A stretch of 21,565 bases of DNA from HGM12587 sp964561705 (GCA_964561705.1 CAZLQJ010000027.1:1-21565), one strand, 5' to 3'. Counted from the first letter of the stretch, positions 13,550 through 21,565 are shown. The notes: generated by a model not told the origin, from the letters alone. Numbers and translations: made by a program.

Positions 13550-14427
13550 TGGGCAAAAATGAAGTGACAATGAAGATCATTCGAAGTGATGATGCAGAAT
13601 TTAAGATGGATGGAACAGATTGGAAGATTGTAGCAGGCGGCTTGGATGGTTTCGGTCTGTTCGAAAATGATATCAGTACGGTGGATCATGGCGTCGGGGA
13701 TGGAGGCATCATAGCCTCCAGGCGGATTGGAGTCAAAGATCGTACAATCGTGGCGAAATCGAGGAGCCTATACCTGGGCGATATACTAAGAAGGACAGCC
13801 TGCGCCTTCTTTAAGCCAGGCGAAAGTTACAGGGTCTATCTGACATATCGGGGTGAAACTCGGTGGTTTGAAGGAACTATCCATAAATTTAATCTGCCGG
13901 CAGAAAATATTCACAAATATATGACGTTGACGGTTACATTCTTGAGCCCGGATCCGTACCTGAGAAGTTATGATGATTTTGGAAAGAATATTGCGGAAGT
14001 TGTTGGGATGTGTGGGTTTCCGTTTTTAAGCAGCATAACAAAAGGAACAATTCAGGGAACGACAGCTGGAAGGCGATACTTTGCCGAAGTTGTGGAGCTC
14101 GAAAATGATGGGGATGTGGAAGCCTATTGTAAGGCAGTTTTTCGGGCTTCCGGAACTGTTCTAAATCCAATGTTGAGCGTGAATGGCAGCTATGTAAGGA
14201 TCCTTGATACCATGGTGACTGGTGATGTGATCATTTTAGATTTTGAAAAAAAACCGCCGAGGATCACGAAGAATGGTGTGAATTGTGTGGGTAAATGTGA
14301 CAGGAATTCAGATTTCTACGGAATGAGCCTGGCGATTGGGAATTCACGGATTTCTTTTTCGGCAGAAAATGGCAGTAATTTGTTGGACGTATCGATTTAC
14401 TACAATAAGTTGTACGCAGTAATCTAG
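13549..14427 (+). CDS. Distal tail protein (Dit-like)
   Basis: A 292-residue protein following the tape measure, in the slot of the distal tail hub. The N-terminal half has a beta-rich pattern with DGFGLFENDIS, GGIIASRRIGVKDRTIV and the strand pair around RGETRWFEGTIHKF then MTLTVTFLSPDPYL, characteristic of siphovirus tail (Sipho_tail/Dit) proteins. The second half is another beta domain, possibly galectin-like. ATG overlaps the tape measure stop (TAATG). AGGAGG near the end serves the next gene. Confidence 0.85.
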   Translation: MGKNEVTMKIIRSDDAEFKMDGTDWKIVAGGLDGFGLFENDISTVDHGVGDGGIIASRRIGVKDRTIVAKSRSLYLGDILRRTACAFFKPGESYRVYLTYRGETRWFEGTIHKFNLPAENIHKYMTLTVTFLSPDPYLRSYDDFGKNIAEVVGMCGFPFLSSITKGTIQGTTAGRRYFAEVVELENDGDVEAYCKAVFRASGTVLNPMLSVNGSYVRILDTMVTGDVIILDFEKKPPRITKNGVNCVGKCDRNSDFYGMSLAIGNSRISFSAENGSNLLDVSIYYNKLYAVI

Positions 14428-14436
14428 GAGGCAGTG

Positions 14437-15525
14437 ATGTTTTATTTAATTGCATTAGACAAAAAATTTAATATGATCACACCATTGGCTCCCACGAATA
14501 TACAATGGAGCCGCAAATATCACGAGCCAGGAAGCTTTTCCATTCAGCTTCCGCTGGATCAGTATTCGGCGGATATGAAGTATCTTTACACGAAGGATCG
14601 TCCGGAAGTGGGGAAGATTACTCAGAAAAATTATACGGAACAGAACGGCTTTGCGTACATGCAGCTCAGTGGATATTTTTTGGAAAACGAATTAAATAGG
14701 CACGTTGTGTATCCGCAAGGGAGTTCAAATATATGGAATTCGCCTTCGTGGGTGAAGAAGAGTGGAAAGGCGGAAGATGTAGCGTATGGATTTTTTGACG
14801 GGTTCAAGATCATTAAGACGGACACTGTGACTTCGGAATTAAATATGGCCAGGGCACCTTCGGCGTCCAGGGGAAAGGATGCGGTGCATACGAGGAATGG
14901 TGAGTATTTGGGAGCGAAAATCTACGATATTTTAAAACCGTCCGGAATGTCGTACCGTATCGATTACGATTTTTTGAAGAATGAGAAGAAATTCTGTGTC
15001 TGGAGCGGGCGTGACTTGACGGCAAAGAATAAAGATGGCAATAATCCCGTACTATTTTCAACAAGGTATGGAAATTTAAAAAAACCGGATCTATTAGATG
15101 ATGAGGGAAGTGAGAAAAATATCTGTATCAATGTTTGGGAAAGTGATGAGAAGTACACGCTTAGAGTCGTGGAGCGCGAAATTGGTGCGGAAGAATATGC
15201 ATTCATTTATCACACGACCAGCGAAAATAAAGATGAGGGCGTGTCAGATGCGGATTTTGAAAAGATCCTCGAAGAAGAGGCAAAGAATGTATTGGCAGAC
15301 CACGAACGAACGTTAAATATAGAATTTGACGCGGATCCGGGGAGCTACGTATACGGACAGGACTTTGATCTAGGTGATCAATGTGATTTAGAAATCAGTG
15401 GGGTGATGACTGTAGAGGCGCGTCTGATCGCCTGCCATGAAGTGATCAAGTCTGGAAAGTGGACGATGAGTATGGAATTTGGTACACCGCTGATCAAGCG
15501 GATAGTGGATAGGAGGTTAAAATGA
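14437..15525 (+). CDS. Tail-associated protein, ReqiPepy6 gp37-like
   Basis: A 362-residue protein with MFYLIALDKKFNMITPLAPTNIQW, a YHEPGSFSIQLPLDQYS segment, and a C-terminal HERTLNIEFDADPG then QDFDLGDQCDLEI. These fit the Siphovirus ReqiPepy6 Gp37-like family, thought to be baseplate hub/tail-associated lysin scaffolds. ATG 14437 is chosen over GTG 14434 because it lies five bases after AGGAGG (14426-14431), GTG only two. It ends in ATGA overlap with the next gene. No peptidase active site is evident. Confidence 0.82.
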   Translation: MFYLIALDKKFNMITPLAPTNIQWSRKYHEPGSFSIQLPLDQYSADMKYLYTKDRPEVGKITQKNYTEQNGFAYMQLSGYFLENELNRHVVYPQGSSNIWNSPSWVKKSGKAEDVAYGFFDGFKIIKTDTVTSELNMARAPSASRGKDAVHTRNGEYLGAKIYDILKPSGMSYRIDYDFLKNEKKFCVWSGRDLTAKNKDGNNPVLFSTRYGNLKKPDLLDDEGSEKNICINVWESDEKYTLRVVEREIGAEEYAFIYHTTSENKDEGVSDADFEKILEEEAKNVLADHERTLNIEFDADPGSYVYGQDFDLGDQCDLEISGVMTVEARLIACHEVIKSGKWTMSMEFGTPLIKRIVDRRLK

Positions 15526-18212
15526 TAGGATATCCTTTAGATTCTCATGTGGAATTTGACGAGAACAATATACCGGTATACGACAGAGCTGTGACATCGG
15601 CTCCGCTTCGGAAATTGATTAAAAAGCTGTTTTCCGACGGCATCATGCCGAACGTAAGCACAAATATGCAGGTAAGTGCAGGGACTGGTTTGACGGTAGT
15701 TGTTGATCGCGGATTTGCCATCTGTAACGGATGTTTAAAATTAGAAGAAGATAAGACGCAGCTGAAGTTAGATGCAGGAGACACGACCTATGATCGAATA
15801 GATACCGTCGTACTTCGGCTGGATGATAATGATGCTGCTAGATCCTGTGAATTTGCAATCATAAAAGGTTTTCCGAGCGCAAATCCGTTTCAGTCGCCGG
15901 TAAAGAGAAGCGAATCTGTATGGGAATTGGGATTGGCAAACATCAGGGTCCCAGCAGGCGCGAGGGCAATCTCGAACAGTAATATTACGGATATGCGATA
16001 TAAAAAGGAAATGTGCGGCGTGATTTCAGCCTTGGGGGAATTAGACTCTGATGGAATCTACCAGCAGGTACAAGCCGATCTGTCGGAATTTAAAGAGACA
16101 GAGCAGGCAGAGTTTCTTCGGTGGTTTGCGCAGATGAAGGATCAGCTCAGTAGCGATGCTGCGGGAAACTTACAGTGGCAGATCAATGTTGAGAGAGCTC
16201 GGATCAATGCCCTGGCAAGCCTAAAAGACGGTAGCACGACGGGGGATGCGGAATTGCAGGATGTCAGAGTGGGGATCGATGGGACGGCCTATCCGTCGGC
16301 GGGAGAAGCTGTCAGAGGTCAGGCATTGGATCTGACGAATAGCACTGACCGCTTAAATAGTATCATCGCTTCGATGCCAACGAAAACAGTGATTGGCATT
16401 AATGACGAGGATCGAATGAGCGGCTATGTGTTGAGCCGTGAAAAAACGAAAGGTTTAAAAGTCGGCGATCAGTGGGAAGGCGTCAAGGCGTATGTTGATT
16501 ATCCGACATCCAATACGGTCTATTTTAAGAAAATCCCGAGAGGCAGATTTTTCGACATTTCAGCAAGCAATTTTTTTGAAACTTCCTCAGATATGCATGG
16601 ATTTGGGTGTATGTATGTGATCAGTGCCTCTGATACCATATTAGACATCGTGGAATATCAGGAACTTTTCGAGCGAAAAATCTATTTTTGTGGCGAACCT
16701 TGTACGGTATATTTTAGTCTCTCAAACGTATTACCGCCAAACGCTGAGACAGTGTATCGAATTTTAGAATTTCCGTCAGCAGAAAAGCTGAATGAACTCG
16801 CTAAGGAAGTTAATGAAATGCAATCTGAAGGTATCGCGAAGTATTACGTGACAGAAGTTAGCACATTCCTGAAGAGTGATGCTGTCTATGAGAACAGTGC
16901 GATAGCCGGCGGATTACAGATCGGAAGTTCCTGGCCGGGAATTGATACCAAAAAAGAAGCCAGGGAAGGGTACCGTATTTGGCAGGCGAATGCTTTGTCA
17001 AGCCAGATCATCGATTTTAACGAAAGCGTCTTAAAAGATGCTACGCTCTATGTCGTGACGGATGAGAAAATCAGGGATATAGTTACGTATTCGGATTTTG
17101 CAAGGGGAAAAACGTACAAATTCGAAACAACGAGTAGTAAATTTGCGATCAATGCGGAAATGGACGGAGTGACTGCGTTTGTGAATTTTGGAGAATACAA
17201 TCAGTCTCAGCGTCCAAATCAGGCAGAACGTACCAAAATTGAAATCCAGAATGGCAGTGAGGCTGAGGTATTTCGTTTGAAGGACGTGAGCGCAGCAAAG
17301 TATCTGCATTTTCATAAAAATGCAGCAAAGCTCTACTTTGACCGCTGTTCCAGCCCGTGCACGGGAGCAGATGACTTTGAGTTGTACATTCGGTCGGAGT
17401 CGGACGAAACATCGCCAATCAAGGGCTATGAAAAAATAATAAGCCTGGATGCGATTAAAACAGGCACGAAGTATCTAATCGCCTCTCAGGGAGAAGATGG
17501 CAACTACTACGTGATGCGACCGATGCTGAATGGACTGAACTACGAATACGTAGCTAAAGTGATCACATCCGAAGATGAGTCAATCGGCCGGCTTGCGACA
17601 GCAGTGGCAAGCTTTGATGGGGAATATGTGGATCTTGAAAAATGTCTTTACAGTTTTGATTGTGATAACATGATCTATGTGTCCGGAGCGTGTATGGACG
17701 GATCCCAGGAAAGTGATCTGGCGTTGAAAATACAGAAACTGGAAGCGTTTGCGGAAGTTAAAAGGCGGATGAATGATCTGTCGCGCCAGAAGGCAAAGTT
17801 GAGGGCAGTTGAAGAGCAGATTGATCCGCACAGAACAGTCTTGTACAGCGGCTTGGGTGTGCAGATTGACCCGTCGGAGGCTAATGTGTATGTGGTTCCA
17901 GTGAAAGAAGGACCCGTCCGAAACATATTGGCCCAGGCGTGCAGTGACGCAGGAACGACTCCAGGAATACTTTTTGACAAACTCAGAATGCTGGTAGATT
18001 TTGGGGAAGGAAATGCAAGGCAGACGGCAATCCTTCAGACGTTCAGCCCAGATACCTCGGAATTAGTGATCGCACCAATCGCCTTCTTCGGCGACGGCGT
18101 GCAGATTGGGACGGTACAGTACGATCGCAAGAAGTATGAGTTAACCATCCATGTTCCGGCTGGCTGTGCGAGTGATACATATGATCTGGGACTGTATTTG
18201 GAAAGATTGTAA
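15522..18212 (+). CDS. Tail fibre / baseplate receptor-binding protein
   Basis: An 896-residue protein. Residues 1-160 resemble the baseplate-anchoring N-terminal domain of gut siphophage fibre proteins (IGYPLDSHVEFDENNIPVYD). About 165-235 is coiled coil. The linker GDAELQDVRVGIDGTAYPSAGEAVRGQ (about 242-268) recurs in many such fibres. After it come two beta modules, about 285-425 and 438-560, that look like diverged tandem copies: CMYVISASDTILDIVEYQEL aligns with TLYVVTDEKIRDIVTYSDF. Residues about 740-765 are helical, and the C-terminus is a beta domain. Its receptor is not evident; adhesion to surface polysaccharide is a plausible role. Confidence 0.8.
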   Translation: MIGYPLDSHVEFDENNIPVYDRAVTSAPLRKLIKKLFSDGIMPNVSTNMQVSAGTGLTVVVDRGFAICNGCLKLEEDKTQLKLDAGDTTYDRIDTVVLRLDDNDAARSCEFAIIKGFPSANPFQSPVKRSESVWELGLANIRVPAGARAISNSNITDMRYKKEMCGVISALGELDSDGIYQQVQADLSEFKETEQAEFLRWFAQMKDQLSSDAAGNLQWQINVERARINALASLKDGSTTGDAELQDVRVGIDGTAYPSAGEAVRGQALDLTNSTDRLNSIIASMPTKTVIGINDEDRMSGYVLSREKTKGLKVGDQWEGVKAYVDYPTSNTVYFKKIPRGRFFDISASNFFETSSDMHGFGCMYVISASDTILDIVEYQELFERKIYFCGEPCTVYFSLSNVLPPNAETVYRILEFPSAEKLNELAKEVNEMQSEGIAKYYVTEVSTFLKSDAVYENSAIAGGLQIGSSWPGIDTKKEAREGYRIWQANALSSQIIDFNESVLKDATLYVVTDEKIRDIVTYSDFARGKTYKFETTSSKFAINAEMDGVTAFVNFGEYNQSQRPNQAERTKIEIQNGSEAEVFRLKDVSAAKYLHFHKNAAKLYFDRCSSPCTGADDFELYIRSESDETSPIKGYEKIISLDAIKTGTKYLIASQGEDGNYYVMRPMLNGLNYEYVAKVITSEDESIGRLATAVASFDGEYVDLEKCLYSFDCDNMIYVSGACMDGSQESDLALKIQKLEAFAEVKRRMNDLSRQKAKLRAVEEQIDPHRTVLYSGLGVQIDPSEANVYVVPVKEGPVRNILAQACSDAGTTPGILFDKLRMLVDFGEGNARQTAILQTFSPDTSELVIAPIAFFGDGVQIGTVQYDRKKYELTIHVPAGCASDTYDLGLYLERL

Positions 18213-18214
18213 AG

Positions 18215-18233
18215 TTGCGCCGGCGCAAGCCGG
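18215..18233 (+). other. GNRA-capped hairpin / 14-bp palindrome before the holin
   Basis: The gap between fibre and holin genes holds TTGCGCCGGCGCAA, a perfect 14-base palindrome (18215-18228). It overlaps an alternative hairpin CCGGC-GCAA-GCCGG (18220-18233) with a GNRA tetraloop. No T-run follows. The holin ribosome site comes a few bases later, so the hairpin may slow or shield it, or block RNases. Confidence 0.5.
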
Positions 18234-18248
18234 GGAAAGGAAGAAAAA

Positions 18249-18650
18249 ATGGAAAAAATATTTAATTGGATCAGTATAGTGCTAGGGATCGTAGGCGGAT
18301 ATATCTCCCATTGGCTCGGAGGATGGGACGTGCTGCTGCGCACCATTGTATTTTTGGCGGTTCTGGACTATATTACAGGATTGATCAAAGGGATTTACCT
18401 TAAAAAGCTCTCTTCGGAAATCGGCTTTAAGGGGCTGCTCAAAAAGATCGTAATGTTCATTGTCATTGCAGTGGCATTTGTGATCCAGGAACTGACCGGC
18501 GGCACGATCCCTCTCAGAGAAGTGGTGATCATGTTTTACATAGCAAACGAAGGAATCAGCTTATTGGAAAATGCCGCCATCTTTGTGCCGATCCCGGAAA
18601 AATTAAAAGACGTATTATTACAGCTTAGAGATGGGGAGGAAAGTAAATGA
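18249..18650 (+). CDS. Holin, phage holin family 4 type
   Basis: A 133-residue membrane protein. Hydrophobic spans are at about residues 7-24, 29-46 (VLLRTIVFLAVLDYITGLI) and 65-82 (IVMFIVIAVAFVI), then a further weaker span and a charged C-terminus. The DYITGLIKG motif and overall form match the TcdE/Cph1-type holin family, which forms the membrane lesion that releases the endolysin. AAAGGAAG at 18237-18244 precedes the ATG. It overlaps the endolysin gene as ATGA. Confidence 0.9.
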   Translation: MEKIFNWISIVLGIVGGYISHWLGGWDVLLRTIVFLAVLDYITGLIKGIYLKKLSSEIGFKGLLKKIVMFIVIAVAFVIQELTGGTIPLREVVIMFYIANEGISLLENAAIFVPIPEKLKDVLLQLRDGEESK

Positions 18651-19333
18651 GAATTAATATTCATGCCGGTCATAATCCGGACGGAAAGACAGCCTGCGGT
18701 GCAGTGGGCATTATCAGGGAATCTACCGAAGCGCGCCGTGTCAAGGATGAAGTATTAGAACAGTTAAAACAGCTTGGTCATACGGTGTATGACTGTACGG
18801 TCAATGACGGCACGGGACAGCAGGATGTGCTGAAAAAGATCGTGAAAAAATGCAATGCGCATGAAGCGGACCTTGATGTATCCATCCATTTTAACTCAGG
18901 CGCAAAAGATACTGTCGGAAACAAAAAAACTACAGGTACGGAAGTATTGATCTATTCTAATGCCAGCAGAGCTTATGAGCAGGCGGAAAGGACCTGCGCA
19001 GTATTTGAAAAGCTTGGGTTCCAAAACCGCGGGATTAAATTTAGACCTGATCTCTATGTCCTGAAATACACGAAAGCTCCAGCGATGCTTGTAGAATGCT
19101 GTTTCGTGGATGATCGAGATGATGTGCAGATTTACAACTGCCAGGATGTGGCATCTGCGATCGTATATGGTATCACGGGAACCTGTGTGGTTAGAGCAGA
19201 GGAAGCGGGATCCGACAGTGAAAGGAAACTATACCGGGTTCAGGTAGGTGCTTATGGTGTGAGGAACAACGCGGAAAACATGGCGGAAAAACTGAAAAAA
19301 GCAGGGTTTGATGCGCTGATCGTTGGCTCATAA
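18647..19333 (+). CDS. Endolysin, N-acetylmuramoyl-L-alanine amidase
   Basis: A 228-residue zinc amidase (Amidase_3) that cuts the bond between muramic acid and the stem peptide. Likely zinc ligands are His9 in NIHAGHN, a glutamate in RESTEARR (25 or 28) and His near residue 80 in SIHFNS; the catalytic glutamate lies in LVECCFVDD near 147. From about residue 190 a SPOR-like repeat (YRVQVGAYGVRNNAENMAEKL) should bind peptidoglycan. It ends GFDALIVGS, an ordinary end for such a domain. No signal peptide is present, so export depends on the holin, whose gene overlaps its start. Confidence 0.93.
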   Translation: MRINIHAGHNPDGKTACGAVGIIRESTEARRVKDEVLEQLKQLGHTVYDCTVNDGTGQQDVLKKIVKKCNAHEADLDVSIHFNSGAKDTVGNKKTTGTEVLIYSNASRAYEQAERTCAVFEKLGFQNRGIKFRPDLYVLKYTKAPAMLVECCFVDDRDDVQIYNCQDVASAIVYGITGTCVVRAEEAGSDSERKLYRVQVGAYGVRNNAENMAEKLKKAGFDALIVGS

Positions 19334-19463
19334 AAGCGATTACCCTATTTACTGTCATGCACCACCGTGACCAGCATCAATCATGATTTTCTCTGCCATA
19401 AATACTCCAAATATTTTGTTTCTTTATCTTATGCGGAGAATAGAAAAAAGGTCAAACAAAATG

Positions 19464-19480
19464 TGTCGAAAAATGTCGAA
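19464..19480 (+). promoter_or_regulatory. Two perfect Spo0A (0A) boxes, ten bases apart
   Basis: TGTCGAA occurs at 19464-19470 and 19474-19480, so the starts are exactly 10 bases apart, one helical turn. This matches the core 0A box and the tandem spacing at Spo0A-controlled promoters such as spoIIG of Bacillus. The pair ends nine bases before the -35 element. Confidence 0.6.
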
Positions 19481-19489
19481 GATTTCCGA

Positions 19490-19518
19490 TTTACAAATTC
19501 CCGAAATTTATATATAAT
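19490..19518 (+). promoter_or_regulatory. Sigma-A-like promoter of the host gene at the prophage edge
   Basis: TTTACA (19490-19495) and TATAAT (19513-19518) are spaced by 17 bases, near-consensus. The start codon follows about 78 bases later. The rest of 19334-19580 is AT-rich with no gene that I can support. Confidence 0.7.
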
Positions 19519-19595
19519 ATTAACGTCTCAAAATTCAAGGAACATTCTTCCAATATTCACTATTTTAAAAATTTTATAATGTGAGGAACCGAAGA

Positions 19596-20081
19596 TTGAA
19601 AAAGATTGCAATTCTATGCCTAAATCCATGGGAAGGGTTTCTAAGTACTGCTGCACAAAGCTGTATCAGAGAGTATTATGAATGGTTTTGTTGTCAGGCG
19701 GAACGCAAAAATGCGAAATTCTGTATCAGAGAACAGATCGAGGTTTATGGAGAACCGGCAAAAGGAAAATCAATGGAATTATTTTCAACAACCGAAACCA
19801 GACCGCAGATTTTGTATATTCAGAGTCATCAAAGAGATACCATTGCAAATGTGTTTGAAAAGGCGGATCTGGTGATGATGGGAATTCCGGGAAACCGTAG
19901 GGAATTTGATAAGATTTTTCTGCCGGTCTTTCCGTGGAAGGATCGGATCATTTTCCTTTGGGATCAGCAAATCTGCCGAGGTGGCGCTTTTTTGGAAAAA
20001 CTATGCCGGGAGTGCAGGATCAGAGCAGATCAGTTAATTGAACTGCCCAGAGGAACAGACGGAAAATTAAAGAGTGTATAA
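19596..20081 (+). CDS. Unrecognised chromosomal protein, possible flavodoxin-like fold
   Basis: A 161-residue protein that I do not recognise. It begins KKIAILCLNPWEGF with a strand-loop-helix start, and ADLVMMGIPGNRREFDKIFLPVF looks like a second strand-loop of a Rossmann or flavodoxin-like fold. It contains a CRGGAFLEKLCREC cysteine pair near the C-terminus. TTG 19596 is preferred over GTG 19581 because GAGGA (19583-19587) precedes it with normal spacing and it opens on KKIAIL. Preceded by a near-consensus promoter with tandem 0A boxes, so it may be induced or repressed at entry into sporulation. A strong terminator follows it. Confidence 0.6.
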   Translation: MKKIAILCLNPWEGFLSTAAQSCIREYYEWFCCQAERKNAKFCIREQIEVYGEPAKGKSMELFSTTETRPQILYIQSHQRDTIANVFEKADLVMMGIPGNRREFDKIFLPVFPWKDRIIFLWDQQICRGGAFLEKLCRECRIRADQLIELPRGTDGKLKSV

Positions 20082-20089
20082 ATAAAGAT

Positions 20090-20132
20090 ACCGCCGCACG
20101 ATGAGCCCCTCTTCATCTGTGCGGCGGTTTTT
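20090..20132 (+). terminator. Strong intrinsic terminator between convergent genes
   Basis: ACCGCCGCAC (20090-20099) pairs perfectly with GTGCGGCGGT (20119-20128), followed by TTTTT. On the opposite strand the stem lies just beyond the stop of the membrane protein gene, but only a weak T-run follows there, so bidirectional action is possible and not proven. Confidence 0.9.
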
Positions 20133-20138
20133 CAAGAC

Positions 20139-21431
20139 TTACGATGCATCTTCTTCAGAAGCATCATCGGTAATTTCTATTTCTGGAAGATAAACGTGAA
20201 CTTTTTCAATTCTGTTTTTATCTATTTTTTCAACAACAAGGCGAACGCCATTTTCCATGGTGACTTCTTCGTTTTCACCCGGAAGGTGCTGTAATGCTTC
20301 GATGATGATACCACCGATGGAATCATAATCTTCTGATTCAATTCCAAGACCGATCATATCATTTAAATCTTCTAATTTACAGGAACCTTCGACCAGATAC
20401 TCGTTTTCTGCGATCTTTTGAACTTCTTCCGCTTCCGCTTCATCAAATTCATCACGGATATCGCCAACGATTTCTTCTAAAAGGTCTTCTAATGTAACAA
20501 GTCCGGCAGTTGCGCCATATTCATCAAGAACAATGGCAATACTGATGGAGTTTTTACGCATCTCCACCATTAATTCGGAAGTATTTTTAAATTCGTAAGT
20601 GAAATATGCTTCACGCAGAAAATCTCTTACATGGAATTCCTGATTTCTGTCATAAAGAAGCAGATCCTTGACATTTAAAATTCCCACGACATTGTCCCGG
20701 GTTTCTTCGTAAACAGGAATACGGGTAAATTTTTCTTCTTTATAGATTTCCATAAATTCTTCGTAGGTAGCGTCCAGTTTCAGGAAACACATATCTACAC
20801 GGGGAACCATAATATCTTTGGCCTGGTGATCGCCAAAATCAAATACATTATTGATTATTTTATGTTCTTCTGTTTCAAGTACCCCATCTTCATGACCGGC
20901 TTCTACGATGGTTCTAAGATCTTCTTCCGTAACAGTGTCGTCACGTTTATCAGGATCAATGCCAAAGAGACGTAAGATTCCACCGGAAAGAATATCCAAA
21001 ACAAAGATCAGAGGTGTGAAAAGGATCATAATCACATGAATGATCTTCGCATAGCTAAGAGCGATCTTTTCTGCTTTTAAAGAAGCCATGGTCTTTGGTG
21101 TGATCTCACCGAAGATCAAAACCAGAAGTGTAATCGCACCGGTTGCGATTCCGGCTCCTGCACTTCTCCAAAGTTTGGTTGCCAGCAAGGTGGCAATGGA
21201 TGAGGCGGAAATATTTACGATGTTATTTCCGATCAGAATGGCACTTAAAAGTTTTCCCGGATCATCGATCACCTTGGAAAGGGTAATGGCACGGTCATCT
21301 CCATCATCCACAAGGGCGCGGACACGGAGTCTGTTTACCGTGGTAAGTGCTGTTTCAGCAGAAGAAAAAAATGCTGATAACGCTAATAAAATAACTAAAA
21401 CTACTAATTGTATGGCATCACTGGGACCCAA
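20139..21431 (-). CDS. CNNM/CBS/CorC family membrane transporter (HlyC/CorC type)
   Basis: A 430-residue inner-membrane protein. The N-terminal CNNM (DUF21) domain has three hydrophobic spans (LVVLVILLALSAFF, IATGAITLLVLIF, VIMILFTPLIFVL) with the family motif SSAETALTTVNRLRVRAL and GEITPKTMA. A CBS pair follows (IMVPRVDMCFL..., then ISIAIVLDEYGATAGLVTLEDLLEEIVGDI), then the C-terminal CorC_HlyC domain. Such proteins are linked to Mg2+/Co2+ export or resistance; haemolysin is a historical name. TTG (21431 on this strand) is preferred as start since AAAGGAG lies ten bases ahead and the protein then opens just before the first span. ATG 21473 would add 14 residues without a ribosome site. Confidence 0.92.
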   Translation of the reverse strand: MGPSDAIQLVVLVILLALSAFFSSAETALTTVNRLRVRALVDDGDDRAITLSKVIDDPGKLLSAILIGNNIVNISASSIATLLATKLWRSAGAGIATGAITLLVLIFGEITPKTMASLKAEKIALSYAKIIHVIMILFTPLIFVLDILSGGILRLFGIDPDKRDDTVTEEDLRTIVEAGHEDGVLETEEHKIINNVFDFGDHQAKDIMVPRVDMCFLKLDATYEEFMEIYKEEKFTRIPVYEETRDNVVGILNVKDLLLYDRNQEFHVRDFLREAYFTYEFKNTSELMVEMRKNSISIAIVLDEYGATAGLVTLEDLLEEIVGDIRDEFDEAEAEEVQKIAENEYLVEGSCKLEDLNDMIGLGIESEDYDSIGGIIIEALQHLPGENEEVTMENGVRLVVEKIDKNRIEKVHVYLPEIEITDDASEEDAS

Positions 21432-21516
21432 AATAAATTCACTCCTTTTTTTAATAAAAAATTTTTCTGCCATGTGCCGGAAATCTGACAGAATGATTTT
21501 TTTGTAATCAACCTCA

Positions 21517-21545
21517 AATATACAATATTTTTCCTAATATTTCAA
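21517..21545 (-). promoter_or_regulatory. Promoter of the CNNM/CBS/CorC gene
   Basis: Reading the minus strand, TTGAAA (21545-21540) and TATATT (21522-21517) are 17 bases apart. It lies upstream of the ribosome site at 21442-21448 in AT-rich DNA. Confidence 0.6.
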
Positions 21546-21565
21546 GTTATTGCATATATATAAAC

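Larger units (their letters stand above)
1..19333 (+). mobile_element. Prophage late region (partial, left end outside window)
   Basis: All genes from the left edge to the endolysin lie on the plus strand in the canonical siphophage order: terminase, portal, minor head, scaffold, capsid, connectors, tail tube, chaperones, tape measure, distal tail, fibre, holin, endolysin. Many are coupled by short overlaps. After the endolysin the style changes: intergenic DNA becomes AT-rich, and the next genes look chromosomal and are convergent. No integrase, repressor or replication gene is in view, and I could not identify either attachment site. The right boundary probably lies between 19334 and about 19460. 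Late structural genes look intact apart from the unusual start codons, so decay is not the obvious reading. Confidence 0.93.

Noticed and set aside
19581..19586. AGG at 19584 as another AGG start, next to GTG 19581
   Set aside because: This gene is chromosomal, has a well-placed TTG behind GAGGA, and no conserved N-terminus points to AGG; coincidence.
1..21565. CRISPR arrays, insertion sequences, diversity-generating retroelement
   Set aside because: No regularly spaced repeats, no transposase or reverse transcriptase, and no template/variable repeat pair were seen.

Overview
The window carries most of the late (packaging, head, tail, lysis) half of a temperate siphophage, integrated in a low-to-mid-GC Gram-positive gut-type Clostridium, most likely a Lachnospiraceae. 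That placement rests on the phage families, on the cysteine-rich KTR cargo gene, on perfect Spo0A boxes in the flanking chromosome, and on strong AGGAGG ribosome sites throughout. The left end lies inside the prophage and no left attachment site is visible. The right end passes into ordinary chromosome after the endolysin, somewhere within about 19334-19460.

Layout: 1-731 holds the end of a DUF4417 gene and a small type-24-like toxin-domain gene. 741-867 is an apparently structured, untranslated leader ending in an intrinsic terminator. 883-6112 holds a small hypothetical, terminase small and large subunits, portal, and minor head protein with a papain-fold toxin domain fused at its C-terminus. 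6117-6634 is an AT-rich cargo patch with a putative immunity gene and a cysteine-rich KTR gene that has its own promoter and terminator. 6645-6716 is a tRNA gene. 6768-11201 runs scaffold, major capsid, four head-tail joining genes, tail tube and two tail-assembly proteins. 11213-18212 holds tape measure, distal tail protein, tail-associated protein and a large tail fibre/baseplate protein. 18249-19333 is holin and endolysin. 19596-21431 is host chromosome: an unrecognised gene behind a Spo0A-type promoter, then a convergent CNNM/CBS/CorC membrane protein.

The most striking observation is a possible non-canonical translation-initiation system. Three late genes (terminase small subunit, minor head protein, tape measure) have no ATG, GTG or TTG where their conserved N-termini begin. 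At exactly that place, behind a good ribosome-binding site, each has AGG. A fourth gene, portal, has AGG at better spacing than its only alternative, a TTG two bases after the Shine-Dalgarno. In the same operon, the phage encodes a tRNA whose cloverleaf gives anticodon CCU, the exact complement of AGG. Its first acceptor pair is a G1.A72 mismatch (a 1:72 mismatch is the hallmark of bacterial initiator tRNAs), and position 33 is C instead of the nearly universal U. The hypothesis is a phage-borne initiator-like tRNA that licenses AGG starts in key morphogenesis genes. The start-codon positions and the tRNA bases are read from the sequence; the functional link is inference. I know of no described system of this kind.

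Other points of interest are the head-protein/toxin fusion with adjacent immunity gene, an autonomously transcribed cargo gene, the leader RNA before the terminase genes, a GNRA-capped hairpin before the holin, and two perfect 0A boxes exactly one helical turn apart at the host junction.
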